DNA of 64,000 nucleotides from Zantedeschia hybrid cultivar (taxonomy: Eukaryota > Streptophyta > Magnoliopsida > Alismatales > Araceae): contig JARZZO010000006.1 in assembly GCA_030544215.1 (NCBI GenBank), positions 52,676,501 to 52,740,500 on the forward strand, given 5' to 3'. This document shows positions 1 to 12,313 of this stretch, in pieces. A model generated the notes under the pieces. It had not been told where the DNA came from, did not search any database, and worked only from the letters and a program-made list of their open reading frames with translations. The stretch's first letter is position 1, and every line of letters starts with the position of its first letter. Made by a program: the position numbers and the translations under genes.

Positions 1-1468
1 ACAGCTTATTAAACTGTTTAATAATTGTTATTCAATTAAAGGGCTTTATTGTTAATAGGGTGTTAGTTAATTATTTAAAATTGTTTTAGATAATTAATTT
101 CCCTGTTAAATTAATTAGTTTAAAAATGTTTTAAACTTATTTTAAGCATAACTTGATTACATTTTTATGTTCAAATTGTTTGAATTAGGATTTAGATTAA
201 CTGAATAGTTTAGTTATTTCATTAGTCAATAATGCTTTGAATATTATTGATAATGTTGAAATAAATGTTATTTCGAAAACTAATTGGTATTATAATTTTA
301 TATTTATAAAATTTAATACCAAACTGCAATTATGTGCTGATTGTGATGCATGTGATGTGTTTTATGGTGGGATGATCATGGACTTAGTATTTTCATGTGA
401 TGAATGATGTGAATGAATGTGATTCTTAATTCATTTGGTATTTTAAATAGGACCTGCGTGTCCTCCTCTCTCTTAATCCAGATGTACTCTCTACCTTCCT
501 ATAAGATTGTACTCCCCTTGATAAGATCAATGTTTCTTATTGCTTTAAATGTACATTTATGGACCTGCGAGTCCTAAATTTCATATTTAAATGTTTCAGA
601 TTAAGTTTAGAGGACGTGATCTTCTGAAGACACCTCTGGAGGAAGGACTCACATCAATTGGAACCAGTGTTGCTGTTTTCACATTAGGATCCTATTATGG
701 ATCATCGTTTGGCTCCGATGATTCCATAGTAGCTTTAGCAGTCCATGATCATCCCAATTTAATTCTTCTGCATATATGTGATATTTGTGGACTATGCTAT
801 CATATATATATATTTCAATTAAGTATAATGATACTTCAAATCGAAATACTATTGATAGCACGATTTTTATAAATCAAATCAAAAACCCTCTTTTAAAATT
901 TAAGTTGTAAACATGAGATATTCAGAATAATCCACGTAACCCACCATCATTATAGATCTTAGGATAATTCTTATCTCAAATGGATTTGTTGTGCTACCAC
1001 AAGGTCTATTTGATTTAGAAATTAACCTAGGTCTACGACATGTGATGTCATTAAGATGAATGGACAAATAGTGTAGTTTTGTTGTGCTACCACAAGGATT
1101 GCACTATGAATTCATGTCATCTAAGTAATGATGGATAAACTTAACTGAATCATTTAATTTGTTGTGCTACCACAAGGTCATTCTGATTCAGGGGTTAAAT
1201 CGATCGGATATTGCAAATGTTGCAACTGTCAAGAGTTGACTGCCTAAGGGACTTGATGTGATTTGTTGTGCTACCACAAGGTCACATGCATGATGCCCGA
1301 AGGATTCTGATCCCCACTAGGAGATCACCGGAATCTACCGTTCTGTATATTAGAGGGTCATACAGATCGCCGAAAAATAGTGGGAGCCTAAATCTAGATT
1401 AAAAGTCCTAAATCAGATTTTAAGAACTATCTGCACATTTTTATATATATATTTCCTTGTAGGTCGCT
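1..1468 (+). other. Copia A untranslated leader (3' part)
   Basis: No convincing gene. The first 600 bases are AT-rich and match, in reverse complement, about 27.5-28.08 kb of copia B, so they are leader between PBS and gag, not flanking DNA. CT-rich text near 460-530 has a counterpart near 63.79-63.86 kb in another copia leader. The last 500 bases hold four copies of a 19-base motif, annotated separately. Confidence 0.8.
986..1281 (+). repeat. Four-copy 19-base leader motif of copia A
   Basis: TTGTTGTGCTACCACAAGG occurs at 986-1004, 1079-1097, 1159-1177 and 1263-1281, separated by 61-85 bases of mostly different sequence. The same four-fold array is present in copia B (26790-27086, reverse complement) and, as a diverged version, in copia E (41850-42136). 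Function is unknown; packaging, translation control or a protein-binding array are possibilities. Confidence 0.9.
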
Positions 1469-2300
1469 ATGTCGTCACCTAACCCCCTTTGTTGCATACT
1501 TGATACAAACAAACTCACGGGACCTAATTACATTGACTGGTTACGCAACCTGAAGATTGTTCTCAGGTGTGAAAAGCTAGCCTATGTCCTGGATCAACCA
1601 GATCTAGCACAACCTGGTGAAAATGCTAACGATGATGAATTAATGATGTATGAAAATTGGAAGGAGGACTCTGTCAAAGTCCAATGTTATATGCTTCGTT
1701 CAATGAACAATGAACTGCAGCGACAGCATGATAACATGGAACCTAAGTCCATTCTGAATCACCTACAAGAGTTGTATGGTGAACAATCCAGAACAGAAAG
1801 ATATGAGATATCTAAGAAATTGTTTAGGACCAGAATGAGCGAGGGCACATCTGTGCAAACTCATGTGCTCAAGATGATAGATTGGATTGAGAGGCTTGCT
1901 TTGCTTGGCTTTGTTATGAACAATGACCTAAGCATCGACTTAACCCTACAGTCCCTTCCAGATTCATTTTCACAATTCATCATCAACTTCAATATGAACA
2001 AAATTGAAGTTACACTGGCTGAGCTGCTAAACATGTTGAAGACAGCAGAAGGCACTATCCAGAAAGATAAGCCAAATGTAATGTTTGTTGGTAAGACCAA
2101 CAAGAAGAGAAAAGCTGGACAGACCTTTAAGAAAGGTAAGCCTAAGAAGCTAGTGAAAAGCAAACCGGCGGTTTAAAAGGACAAAGCTAAAGCCAATGAT
2201 AAAGGTCAGTATTTCCACTGCCATAAAGAAGGTCACTGGAAGAGAAACTGCAAGATCTATCTAGCAGAAAAAGCAAAGGAGAAGCTTGGTGAAGCTTCAG
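1469..2300 (+). pseudogene. gag: Copia gag (nucleocapsid precursor), degenerate
   Basis: An open frame from ATG 1469 to a stop at 2174-2176 encodes 235 residues with the usual copia gag start (a KLTGPNYIDWLRNLKIVL segment at residues 13-30) and the helical UBN2-like core. The zinc knuckle that should follow is encoded after the stop (about 2205-2255) and reads YFHCHKEGHWKRNC, so the first cysteine of the CX2CX4HX4C box is replaced by tyrosine. Gag normally forms the virus-like particle and packages element RNA. The stop and the lost cysteine make this copy defective. Start chosen because copia B uses the homologous ATG. Confidence 0.9.
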
Positions 2301-2308
2301 GTATTCTC

Positions 2309-3640
2309 ATGATCGATCTTAACTTGTCTTATAGAGAATTAACATCTTGGGTATTAGATACTGGATGTGTTTCTCATATCTGCAATAACTTGCAGGTGTT
2401 AACAAGTAAAAGAAGATTGAACCGCGGAGACGTGGATCTGAGGCTCGGGAATGGAGCAAAAGTTGCTGCATTAGCTGTGGGGACAGCAAGACTTCAGATG
2501 CCGTCAGGAGACTCTTTGGAACTGATAGATTGTTATTATGTTCCAACAATTATTAGGAATATCATATCTATTTCATGTTTAGATAGACAAGGATATTCTA
2601 TGAAGCTAGAGAATAAAGGTTGTTCAATTTATCGAGAAGACAAATTGTTTGCTTCCGGGTATTTATTGAATGGATTATATTAACTTGATATTTCATATGA
2701 TGTTTGTCCGATAAATAAATCTCTTGAACGCTTAGATAAGGATGTGAATAAATCGTACCTATGGCATTGTAGGCTAGGTCATATAAATGAGAACAGGATC
2801 ATCAGGTTGCAAAAGAATTGATATATTGATCCATTTGATTATGAATCATTTGCAACCTGTGAAGCTTGTCTCATGGGAAAAATGACCAAAGCTCCATTCT
2901 CAAGACATGGAGAAAGTGCTAAGGACTTATTGGAACTAATACATAGTGATGTATGTGGTCCAATGTCCACTCATGCTATGGGTGGTTACTCATACTTTGT
3001 TTCATTTACAGATGATTTCTCAAGATATGGCTACATATATTTAATGAAATATAAGTCAGAAGTCTTTGAGAAATTTAAAGAGTTTAAAAATGAAGTTGAG
3101 AACCAGACTGGAAAGAGTATCAAAACTCTTCGATCAGATCGAGGGGGTGAATATTTAAATATAGAATTCACATAATATCTTAAGAATAATGGTATTTTGT
3201 CTCAGTGGACTCCTCCCTATACACCACAATTAAATGGTGTATCGGAAAGGAGAAATCGTACTCTATTAGATATGGTACGATCAATGATGAGTTATGCCAA
3301 ACTTCCAATCTCTTTATGGGGATATGCACTATTGACTGCTGCATATCTGTTGAACAAAGTTCCCAGTAAGTCAGTATCTTCCACTCCATATGAGATATGG
3401 AAAGGAAAGAAACCAGATTTTAAGCATATTAGAGTCTGGGGTTGTCCTGCACATGTCAAAAGACATGATCCAAACAAACTGGATTCCAAGACAGAGAAAT
3501 GTAGATTTGTGGGATATCCAAAAGAGACTTTTGGATATTATTTCTATCAGCCCAGCGATCAAAGGGTGTTTGTCGCAAAAAGAGCTGTCTTCTTAGAGAA
3601 AGAATATCTTTTAAAAGAAGACAGTGGGAGCAAGATAGAA
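2309..3640 (+). pseudogene. pol: Copia protease and integrase region, broken
   Basis: Protease: WVLDTGCVSHICN near 2348-2386 holds the aspartic protease DTG; the frame stops at 2681-2683. Integrase: the HHCC zinc-binding segment (about 2758-2875) is interrupted by a stop near 2819-2821. The DDE core follows, with IHSDVCGP (near 2940), LRSDRGGEY (near 3130) and GVSERRNRTL (near 3236), and another stop at 3173-3175 between the second and third acidic residues. The catalytic triad is present but spread over broken frames. Protease would mature the polyprotein and integrase would insert the cDNA into chromosomes; neither could be made whole from this copy. Confidence 0.92.
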
Positions 3641-5397
3641 TTGGAAGAAATTCTAGACTCACAAATCAACACTAGTTCATCTACTGAACCATTGACTCAA
3701 GAACTTGTTCAAGATGATACACAAAAGGTTCGCAGATCAGGTAGAGTGCCTAAGCAGCCTGATAGATATGTTGGACATATCGATGAAGGCAAACCAAAAG
3801 TGCACTTAAATGAGGATGATGATCCTCAAACCTACCAAGAAGCCATAAATAGTCAAGAATCAGAAAAATGGCAAGAAGCAATGAATTCTGAAATTCAATC
3901 CATGTATGCCAACCAAGTTTGGAACTTGGTTGATCTGCTAGAAGGTATAGTACCTATTGGTAGTAAATGGATCTTTAAAAGAAAGATCGGGGCAGATGGA
4001 CAGATTGACACATACAAGGCAAGGTTGGTAGCAAAAGGATATCGTCAAAGGCAAGGCATTGACTATAACGAAACCTTTTCTCCAGTTGCCATGATTAAGT
4101 CAATCAGAATACTTCTTGCTATAGCCGCATTCTATGATTATGAAATATGGCAAATGGATGTGAAAACAGCATTCCTTAACGGGAACCTTCAAGAAGAAGT
4201 GTATATGATACAACCTGAAGGATTCACTTCCAAAGAGCATTCAAGCAAGGTATGCAAGCTGCAAAGATCCATCTATGGATTAAAGCAGCATCCCGAACTT
4301 GGAACTTAAGATTTGATGAAGCAATCAAATCTTATGATTTCATTAAGAATGAAGATGAACCTTGTGTATACAAAAAGGCTAGTGGGAGCACAGTTACCTT
4401 TTTGGTACTTTACGTTGATGACATTCTACTCATTGAGAATGATGTAGGAATGTTGTCATCAGTAAAGACTTGGTTATCCAAAAATTTCTGCATGAAAGAT
4501 TTGGGAGAAGCATCCTATATTCTGGGAATAAGGATCTATAGAGATAGGTCCAAAAGGATGCTTGGCTTATCCCAATCTATGTACATAATTACCATAGTCA
4601 AAAGGTTTGGCATGGAAAATTCCAAGAGAGGCCTTGTTCCTATGAGGCATGAAATTTATCTGTCTAAAGAAATGTCTCCCAAGACACCTGAAGAGAAAGC
4701 ATACATGGATAGAGTTCCTTACGCCTCGGCAATAGGATCTATCATGTATGCAATGCTATGTACTAGGCTTGATGTGGCACACACACTAAGTGTCACTAGT
4801 AGATATCAAGCTGATTCAGGTGAGGAACACTGGAAGGCGGTGAAATTTATCCTTAGATACTTGAGAGGGACTAAGGATCTATTTCTCGTATATGGAGGAA
4901 ACGACCTGTAACTTCGAGGGTTTACTGACTCGAGTTTCCAGTCGGATATGGATGATAGCAAATCCATGTCTGGATTTGTGTTCAAGTTAAATGGAGGTGC
5001 AGTAAGTTGGAAAAGTTCCAAACAAGATACAACTGCAGATTCGACGACCGAAGCAGAATACATTGCTGCAGCTGAAGCGGCCAAGGAGGCGGTTTGGATG
5101 AAGAAGTTCATCTCGGCACTTAGAGTAGTTCCAAGCATTTCAGATCCTGTTCCATTGTTGTGTGACAACAATGGGGCAATAGCTCAAGCGAAGGAGCCAA
5201 GATCACATCACAAGTCAAAGCACATTTTGAGACAATTTCATCTGATTCGTGAGATCATCGCCCGAGGAGATATAATAGTTGAGAAAGTCTCATCTGAAGA
5301 TAATGTAGCAGATCCCTTGACTAAGCCATTGTCTGAAAACAATTTAGAACGTCACCTTAAGTCTATGGGACTTAGACACATAGGTGATTGGCTATAG
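3641..5397 (+). pseudogene. pol: Copia reverse transcriptase and RNase H region, broken
   Basis: RT begins near 3960 (SKWIFKRKIGADGQ) and includes DYNETFSPVA, WQMDVKTAFLNGNL and the catalytic LYVDDILLIEND near 4408-4440. The frame shifts near 4290-4310, where copia B reads through. RNase H (about 4914-5397) shows SMSGFVFKLNGGAVSWKSSK, the TEAEYIA active-site region and a C-terminal NVADPLTKPL; a stop at 4909-4911 separates it from RT. RT copies element RNA using tRNA-Met as primer and RNase H removes the RNA strand. The breaks indicate an inactive copy. Confidence 0.93.
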
Positions 5398-5400
5398 TCC

Positions 5401-5411
5401 AAGTGGGAGAA
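5401..5411 (+). promoter_or_regulatory. Polypurine tract of copia A
   Basis: AAGTGGGAGAA lies directly before the 3' LTR. It primes plus-strand DNA synthesis in LTR elements. The same AAGTGGGAGA occurs before copia B's 3' LTR (reverse complement) and before the LTR at 36997. Confidence 0.85.
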
Positions 5412-6988
5412 TGTTAGAATTGGGTGGCCTCAAAGCCAATCATTGTACATTCTAGTTCAAATTATTAATAAAGGCAATCATTTCTTCATTTATAGTTCTC
5501 GCAAATTAACTATCGTAGTGAAGGTATATAGACAAATGTATGGGATATTGAATCATGATGAGATCATGATAGTGAGATCAATATCCTCAGTCAATTGTCT
5601 TAAACAGTTCTCGATCATAGGATATTTGAGATGGACATTAAATATCCGATAAGATCGACACAAGTTATGTCTGCTCATGTAATGAGGGTGAATGATCTCA
5701 CATTCACTCGTGTGGTGAAACTAAGGCAAATATGTGGGTGCTCATTAGAGAATGAGTTCACTGAACAGACCCAAATAAGAATTCCTGGATGGTAATTATA
5801 CCTATTAGTCAACCAGGGAATTCAATCGTTGCAGTAGCACAGTTGGTCCTTTGACCTGAGTCACCAATGATACCTTGTTTGTGGACCATTGTATCTTGAT
5901 TCTCTGACTTGTGGACTTTAACCATTAAGTCCACATAGTCGATCTTTCAGATACAGTGGAAAGCTTGCGAAGGTAATTGAGTGAACAACAAGGGATCACT
6001 CACTCTTGGTATAAGACTGGAGAGAGAATGTCCTATGGATGTGTACACCGAAATCCCTGGCCAGGGTCAAATGAAAGAGATGTCTTTCTAGATATTAACT
6101 GAGTACTGGAATCCATCTGGATAATGTGAAAGAGGGTTTGACTATAAAACCATACCCTTGCATTATTGGGACATTGCATGAGTGAAGGATTATATCTGTA
6201 CGGTATCTGCAGACGGAAAGGTTCAATTAAGGGGAACAGTATCCCTTATATCTTCTGGGATCATGAGGTGGTGTTCGGTGCTGTTCATGATCAGAAGGCC
6301 AAGTGAATTAATCATCAGATGATAATCCACTTGTTTATTAAATTAATCATTTAACATATGATGTTTAAATGTTAATTAATAAATATTAAACTCTAGAATC
6401 AGTTCTAAGTTTAATGGGCCTGAAACCGGACTGATATATGGGCCTAGAGGGTCACACACATAAGAGTTCTCGTCAGACGGTGAGAGACATTAAATTTCAT
6501 GCTTATCTGGGTTTTTATGAAAAGCCGCAGGATAAACATGAAGATTTAATGGAGAATTATCCAAGGCCAAACTCTTGGATAATCATGAGGATTAATCCTT
6601 GTGCTTATCCTTATTTCTATATAAGGAGGGCCAAGGGGGAGGGGTAAAAAGTTAGTTGGACGAATTTTACACCCCAGATTCTCTCTCTCCTCTCTCTCTC
6701 TCCTTCTCGGAGTGGATCTATCTCTCTCCGCGCATGGTGGATTTGAGATCTGGTCGGAGCACTCAAGTCGAGGAGGAAATCGCGTCTGGATCGGGAACTC
6801 GTGTGGATACCTCTAGAGATCATGCGCGTACGCGATTACCGAGTCGACATCATCCACGGGAGATTGGAAACCCCGCAAAGGTGAAGAACCGTTCTTCCCG
6901 CGTTTATTTTAATGTCCGTTTTACGATCCCAGCAGCCGATACATAGGAATCATTTTATTCTCCGCTGCGTTCTTGCCGATTCCTTACA
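5412..6988 (+). repeat. 3' LTR of copia A
   Basis: It starts TGTTAGAATTGGG and ends CGATTCCTTACA, matching both copia B LTRs (21079-22664 and 31742-33329) over their length. A TATA-like TATATAAGG near 6619-6627 and a CT-rich tract at about 6679-6730 mark the promoter and transcript start area. The open frames at 6438-6946 are inside the LTR and are not genes. Confidence 0.93.
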
Positions 6989-7278
6989 CTTCGATCAATG
7001 TCTTACCTCCGAAGACCCTGGAACTGTGCGGTGTGCCCAAGGAAAAATGGCTGCCTAGCCCCATCTCCGTTACAGCATATGATAACTCCACCCGTTCCCC
7101 TCTGGGAACGGTTTATTTGAACGTAGAGCTAGGCCCTGTAAGTCATGCTGAGGTCGAATTTCACATTCTGGAAAACGACCCTTCTTTGAATGCCATCTTG
7201 GGTCGTCCTTACATAAAAACTCTCGAGGCGATTCCCTCCACGAATCATCAATGCCTTAAATTTCCCTTTAAAGGATGA
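6989..7278 (+). pseudogene. Gypsy aspartic protease, C-terminal part
   Basis: The frame beginning inside the copia LTR enters gypsy sequence at 6989 and reads a retropepsin-like C-terminus with the AILGRPYIKTL segment near 7192-7221, the usual position of the ILGR motif after the flap. The catalytic DTG/DSG part is cut off by the copia A insertion. The frame ends at a TGA at 7276-7278; the polyprotein linker beyond it (to 7485) contains further breaks. Confidence 0.8.
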
Positions 7279-7485
7279 ATCGTTAAGGTTACGAGCATGC
7301 CGATCCTTACTGCTGCTCATACTTTGAATGTCAAATCCACTTCTTTACCTGGCCGACAACCTTTTCTGTCGGTATTACAGGTTTACCATCCAGTGGCTGA
7401 TCCTCTGAAAACTGCCACTATTTCTCCTTACCCGTTAAATGCCATAAAAAGGGGGAAGTGCATGAGTATCCCATGATGGAGAATT

Positions 7486-8426
7486 ATGATGAAGAATGGC
7501 TATCAGCCTGGAAGAGGTCTGGGCACACAATTACAAGGTAGGACCACTCCTGTCAAAGATCACCGAGGAGCACCTGGAAGCGGCCTGGGCTATAGGCCAA
7601 GAAAACTAAAACAAGACATTGTTCAGCAAGCAGAGAATGAAGATGGTCAGAAAGTCTGGGAGACGATGTCTACACCGCCGAAGGAAGGCCGGGATCCCCT
7701 AACATGGACCTTGTATACACGTTTTGTAAAAGGGCCCATAATTAGCCATGACAACACGGTGGTCATTACTTCGTGTTTTGACCTCCATGATATATATGGG
7801 AGAGACTTGGCCAGGCATTGCTCGGAACTACTCACGTACCAGTCCTTGGAGGCTCTGCGGCCTATGAAGAGGAGAAAATTCCAAGATCCTGAATGTGAAT
7901 GGTACAGGTGGTTCGATCTAAGAGACCTCTACATTGCACTGAACAGACTGTTTCTCGATCCTGCAGAACCCAAGTGGCCGCCGCAAATCGATGAGCTAAT
8001 CGAAAGTCCCGGTGCTATCTTTGACAAACGGATATTGTTGTCAGAAGAGACCGATGAAGGGGAGCCAGATGACCCCTATGAAGCTGGCTACACCACAGAT
8101 CTGCTCTGGAGGGGGACATATCCTTCTCATGTTTTCATGCTCCACACCTTGTTTCGCACATTGCTCCTGACCCCGACTTGGTCGCGAGTCATTATTGAAG
8201 ACATTCCACGGGCCCCGCCCGTTATGATTATTCTGTCCCCTCGGGACCTCATTCCACCACCTCCTCTCGATCTAGAGAGGATGTATGATTTAATCTGGGA
8301 CATACTGCTGTATGATCCCCCTAATCCCTTGGCCTTGGTGCCACTTCCTCCATCTAATTCCCCTTCTATTCATGTTCATTCTTGTTTTATGCTTAACTCC
8401 TCTATTGTCCAAAAAAAAACGCCAAT
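7486..8426 (+). pseudogene. Tat polyprotein segment with G-patch domain
   Basis: The frame starts MMKNGYQPGRGLG; residues 3-40 form a glycine-rich G-patch-like motif, ending GLGYRPRK. G-patches occur in Tat-lineage and some retroviral polyproteins and bind RNA. The following roughly 260 residues (acidic and proline-rich) match no domain I recognise and link PR to RT. This frame runs to 8523, but the RT polyprotein continues in the -1 frame from the A-run at 8411-8419. Confidence 0.75.
8411..8419 (+). other. A9 run where the polyprotein changes to the -1 frame
   Basis: Nine A residues followed by C. In the upstream frame the codons read CAA AAA AAA, so A AAA AAA C has the layout of a -1 slippery heptamer, and the downstream RT frame is exactly the -1 frame. 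A one-base insertion or two-base loss in the run of a dead copy is the simpler explanation. Confidence 0.5.
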
Positions 8427-11400
8427 TTGGCAACAAATTCTTCTCAGGTCCTCATTGAGGAAACCTCTTACTTGTCCGATCACACCCCATTGCGCGGGTC
8501 TTTCGGTCAAGATTCTCTCCTAGATCTACTCTGCCCCTCCCCACTGGAGGATTCTCCTATATCCCCACTTGTATCCCAGGATTTCCATTCTGCTTCATCT
8601 TCATTAGGTTATAATAGGGAGTTTAGTGAAGTTAGGCAGTCTAGTTCTAGGCAGGTTAGTCAGGTTAGGAAATCTAGGAAGTCTGAGCGTAGGCGAATTC
8701 CAGATAGATACCTCCAGGACTTAGCTGATAGATGCCTTTCTTGCTCTTTAATCCCTCAGTTATTAGAAAATCCCATTCAGATGCCAGAAGACTGTATGGA
8801 CGATGAGTTAGTCAATGATGGATATGGGGTGTATGAGTTGATACATGAAAAAGACCCCATTATTGAAGATGAAGAAGATGACGAAGACGTAGCTGAGGCA
8901 TACGTCAGTGGAGTGAAGAGATTCGATGAACCCTCAGCTGCCGTAGAAGAGCCCACCAAAGAAATCAATTTAGGGACTGAAGACGAACCTAAGGTTGTCC
9001 TCGTCAGCAAAAATCTTTCTACAAAGGATGAGAAGGCAATGGTACAAGTAGTTAAGGACTATAAGGACACTTTCGCCTGGAGTTATGAAGATATGCCGGG
9101 GTTAGACTCGTCATTAGTGGAACACAGATTGACATTAAAGGATGGAGCTAGCCCAGTCAAGAAAAAATTAAGGCGATTTCACTCACAAATGACTCTAAAG
9201 ATTAAGGAAGAAGTCGACAAATTACATAAAGCCAAATTCATTAGAGTTGTCCTTTATCCGCAATGGGTGGCCAACATAGTCCCGGTTATGAAGAAGGACG
9301 GGAAGGTCAGGATTTGCATTGACTTCCGCGATTTGAACCGGGCATGTCCTAAAGATGATTTTCCATTACCTCATATTGATGTACTCATTGATAACACTAC
9401 TGGCTATGAGACTTTATCATTTATGGATGGTTTTTCAGGGTACAATCAGATTAAACTGGCAGAAGAAAATCAAGAGAAGACGTCATTCACTACACCTTGG
9501 GGAACATACTGCTATGTCGTCATGCCATTTGGATTAAAGAATGCTGGAGCCACTTATCAGAGGGCTATGATGGCAATATTTCATGACATGATGCACATAG
9601 ATCTGAAAGTGTATGTGGATGATTTATTGGTTAAATCTAAGACAAAGGCTGAGCACGCCAAAGTTTTGGCAAGAGAGTTAGAGAGACCAAGGGAGTATCA
9701 GTTAAAGATGAACGCCAAGAAATGTGTATTCGGAGTATCTTCAGGGAAAGTACTCGGGTTCATTGTCAGTAAACGGGGAATTGAGATCGATCCCAACAAG
9801 GCGAAGGCTATTAGAGAGATGCCACCTCCCAAGAACTTGAAGGAGTTAAGAGGATTAATCGGGAGGTTGCAATTTATTCACCGCTTTGTCTCCAAGCACT
9901 CACAAAGGTGTAAGCCGTTCTACGAGCTTACCAAGCCAGGAGTCAAATTTGATTGGGACGATAAGTGTCAGGAGGCATTCGATGGATTAAAGAATTATTT
10001 GGCAAGTCCTTCTATTTTGAGACCACCATCTCCAGGCAAACCATTGATACTTTACATTTCTGTCCTGGATGATGCAGTGGGGGCTGTCCTAGCACAAGAG
10101 GATGAAGAAGGAAAGGAGAGGGCGGCCTACTATCTCTCTAAACTTCTCAACCCCGCTGAACAGAGATACACGGCGACGGAGAAAACATGTGCAACATTGG
10201 TTTGGGTTGTTCAGAAATTGAAGTATTATTTTCTGGCCCATGAAGTCCATCTCATCGCTAGAATGAATCCGATCAAATTCCTTCTGGAGAAATCTGTTCT
10301 TACTGATAGGTTAGCACGATGGCAAAGCTTTCTATCTCAATTCGATATCACTTACATTCAGCAGAAAGCGATCAAAGGCTATGCCATAGCGGAACATCTA
10401 GCTCATCATCCCCTTCCTCGTTTTGATCCAGTGCGATCAGAGTTTCCAGATGAGGAACTGATGTCTGTAAATCAAATCAGAGATGATATGTGGACTCTGC
10501 ATTTTAACGGAGCTCTGAATTCTCATGGAAAGGAGATTGGTATCGTTCTGTTATCACCTGAAGGTGTCACCATTTCACAAGCCTTTCAGCTTGACTTTCC
10601 AGTCACCAACAATATAGCTGAATACGAGGCACTCCTTGCTGGCCTCGAGGCTGCTCATTTTCATGGTGCCACTAAACTCAGGATTGTGGGTCATAGCCAA
10701 CTGATTATTCGCCAAGTGCTGACCAAGTATCGAACTTTTGATCCTAAACTCAAGCCTTATCAAGAACTTACTTCTGCTTATTCAAAGCTTTTCATGAAGT
10801 TGATCTTTGTCCATGTCCCTAGGAATCAGAACATCTTAGCTAACGCTCTAGCTTCACTGGCATCTTCTCTTGATTTTCCAATCAGCAGGCAATCCAAATC
10901 AATCATAGTCCATAGGCGTCTTTCACCCGCCGTGAAAGACCCTTCATTTCTTAGAACTAAGGAGAAACTGTTGAAGAAAGTCAGAGATGGAAGCATTGTG
11001 GAAAAAAGAGAAATCATGTTGATGGAGCTGTTAGAAGAGATGGACGATGAACAAAAGCCATGGTACTATGAAATTGCCAAATATTGTGAAGATCAATCAT
11101 ATCCTAAGGAAGCTACAGTTGAGGAGAAGAAAGCTATCAGGAGAGTTGGTCAAAGATACGCCCTAGTTGTAGGAGCACTGTACAAGAGAGGTTTTGATGG
11201 AGTCCTTCTAAGATGTCTAGATGAAGACGAGCTTTGGAAGGTTATGGAAGGAGCTCATAGTGGAGTTTGTCGTGGCCATGTCAATAGACAGATGCTAGCA
11301 AAGAAGATCCTCAGACAAGGATTTTATTGGCCAACCATGGAAGAAGACTGTGTAGGATATGTCCGTAGGTGTGCTAAGTGCCAACTTCACGCCGACAAAA

Positions 11401-11500
11401 TTCATTCTCCTACATCTTCACTCCACCCTGTCTCTTCCCCATGGCCTTTCTCCATGTGGGCTTTCGATATCATGGGCCCCTTGGCAATTCCGATTCCGGC
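8427..11500 (+). pseudogene. pol: Gypsy RT, RNase H, second RNase H and INT zinc finger
   Basis: One long frame. The acidic linker is about residues 1-235. RT (about 245-460) shows RICIDFRDLNRACPKD, MPFGLKNAGATYQ and catalytic YVDD near 9613-9624. The first RNase H is about residues 540-655. The second, archaeal-type RNase H (about 690-815) has FNGA where family members have FDGA, and VGHSQL where they have a GDSQL-like motif, so two catalytic aspartates appear lost. The integrase HHCC finger (residues about 945-990) includes YWPTMEEDCVGYVRRCAKCQ. The frame leaves integrase between about 11480 and 11520. Confidence 0.92.
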
Positions 11501-12313
11501 ATCAAGCAAAAATCTTTCATCCTCACGGCAACGGAATACTTCACCAAGTGGGCGGAAGCTGAAGCGTACACGGAAGTCAAAGCATCAACCGTCCGCAAGT
11601 TCATCATGAAGAACATCATCACCCGATTTGGAATTCCAAGCACCATCGTCACCGACAACGGACCGCAGTTCGTGTCACAAGAATTGAAGGACCTCTGCAA
11701 CAGATATAGAATTGCATTGCATCATTCCTCTCCTTATTATCCGCAAGGCAATGGCCAAGCAGCTAATAAGACTTTGATAAAAATCATCAAAAAGACGTGC
11801 AAATCTAACAAATTCGCAGACTGGCCAGAAAAATTGGTTGAGGCTCTATGGGCCTACCGAACTTCAATCCGCATGCCCACTGGGCAAACTCCTTATTCTT
11901 TAACGTTTGGAATGGAGGCGGTAGTTCTATACGAGATTCTTATATCGTCATTAAGAGTACAATTGAATAAGGAATTTTCCATTGATGAATACCGTTCAAC
12001 ACTCCTTGCTCAATTGGAACTCTTAGACGAGAGAAGGTGGTCAGCCGCTAATCATGCAAGAGTTTATCAAAATAGACTAGCACGTTTTTATCAAAAGAAA
12101 GTCATTGAACGTAAGTTCAAAGTCGGTGAAATGGTCGTCAAAAGGATTTTTGTAAAACCTGGTGGTCCGCATTCTAAGCTCCAACCCAACTGGGAAGGAC
12201 CTTATGTTGTATCACACGCTTTTCCTGGTAACGCTTATCGTCTTGTCAATGCAGAAGGAGAAGAGCTAACTCACCCCTGGAGTGGTTTACATCTTAAGAA
12301 ATATTACCCTTAG
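11378..12313 (+). pseudogene. Gypsy integrase catalytic core and C-terminus (shifted frame)
   Basis: From about 11510 this frame carries the integrase core: LTATEYFTKWAEAEAY, then TDNGPQFVS near 11650 with the second catalytic Asp. The segment that normally supplies the catalytic Glu reads YYPQGNGQAANKTLI; compared with the family pattern GQAE..NK it lacks the Glu and adjacent residues. The C-terminus (about 12120-12310) has the usual GEMVVKR...WEGPYVV segment and no chromodomain, as expected for Tat. The upstream ATG at 11378 is incidental; the true N-terminus is in the preceding frame. Confidence 0.9.

Larger units (their letters stand above)
1..6988 (+). mobile_element. Ty1/copia element A, 5'-truncated by the window edge
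   Basis: Seen: leader, gag, protease, integrase, reverse transcriptase and RNase H remnants in the order PR-INT-RT-RH that defines Ty1/copia, then a purine-rich tract and a 1577 bp LTR starting TGTTAGAATT and ending TTCCTTACA. The sequence after 6988 continues directly into a gypsy protease, so this copy landed inside an older gypsy element; its target-site duplication should begin CTTCG on the left, outside the window. Copia B (21079-33329) is a close relative in the opposite orientation. Several stops and frame breaks make this copy non-autonomous. Confidence 0.95.

Noticed and set aside
6438..6946. Frames that recur at 21.03-21.64 and 31.67-32.30 kb
   Set aside because: All three lie inside copia A/B LTRs and repeat because the LTRs are copies.
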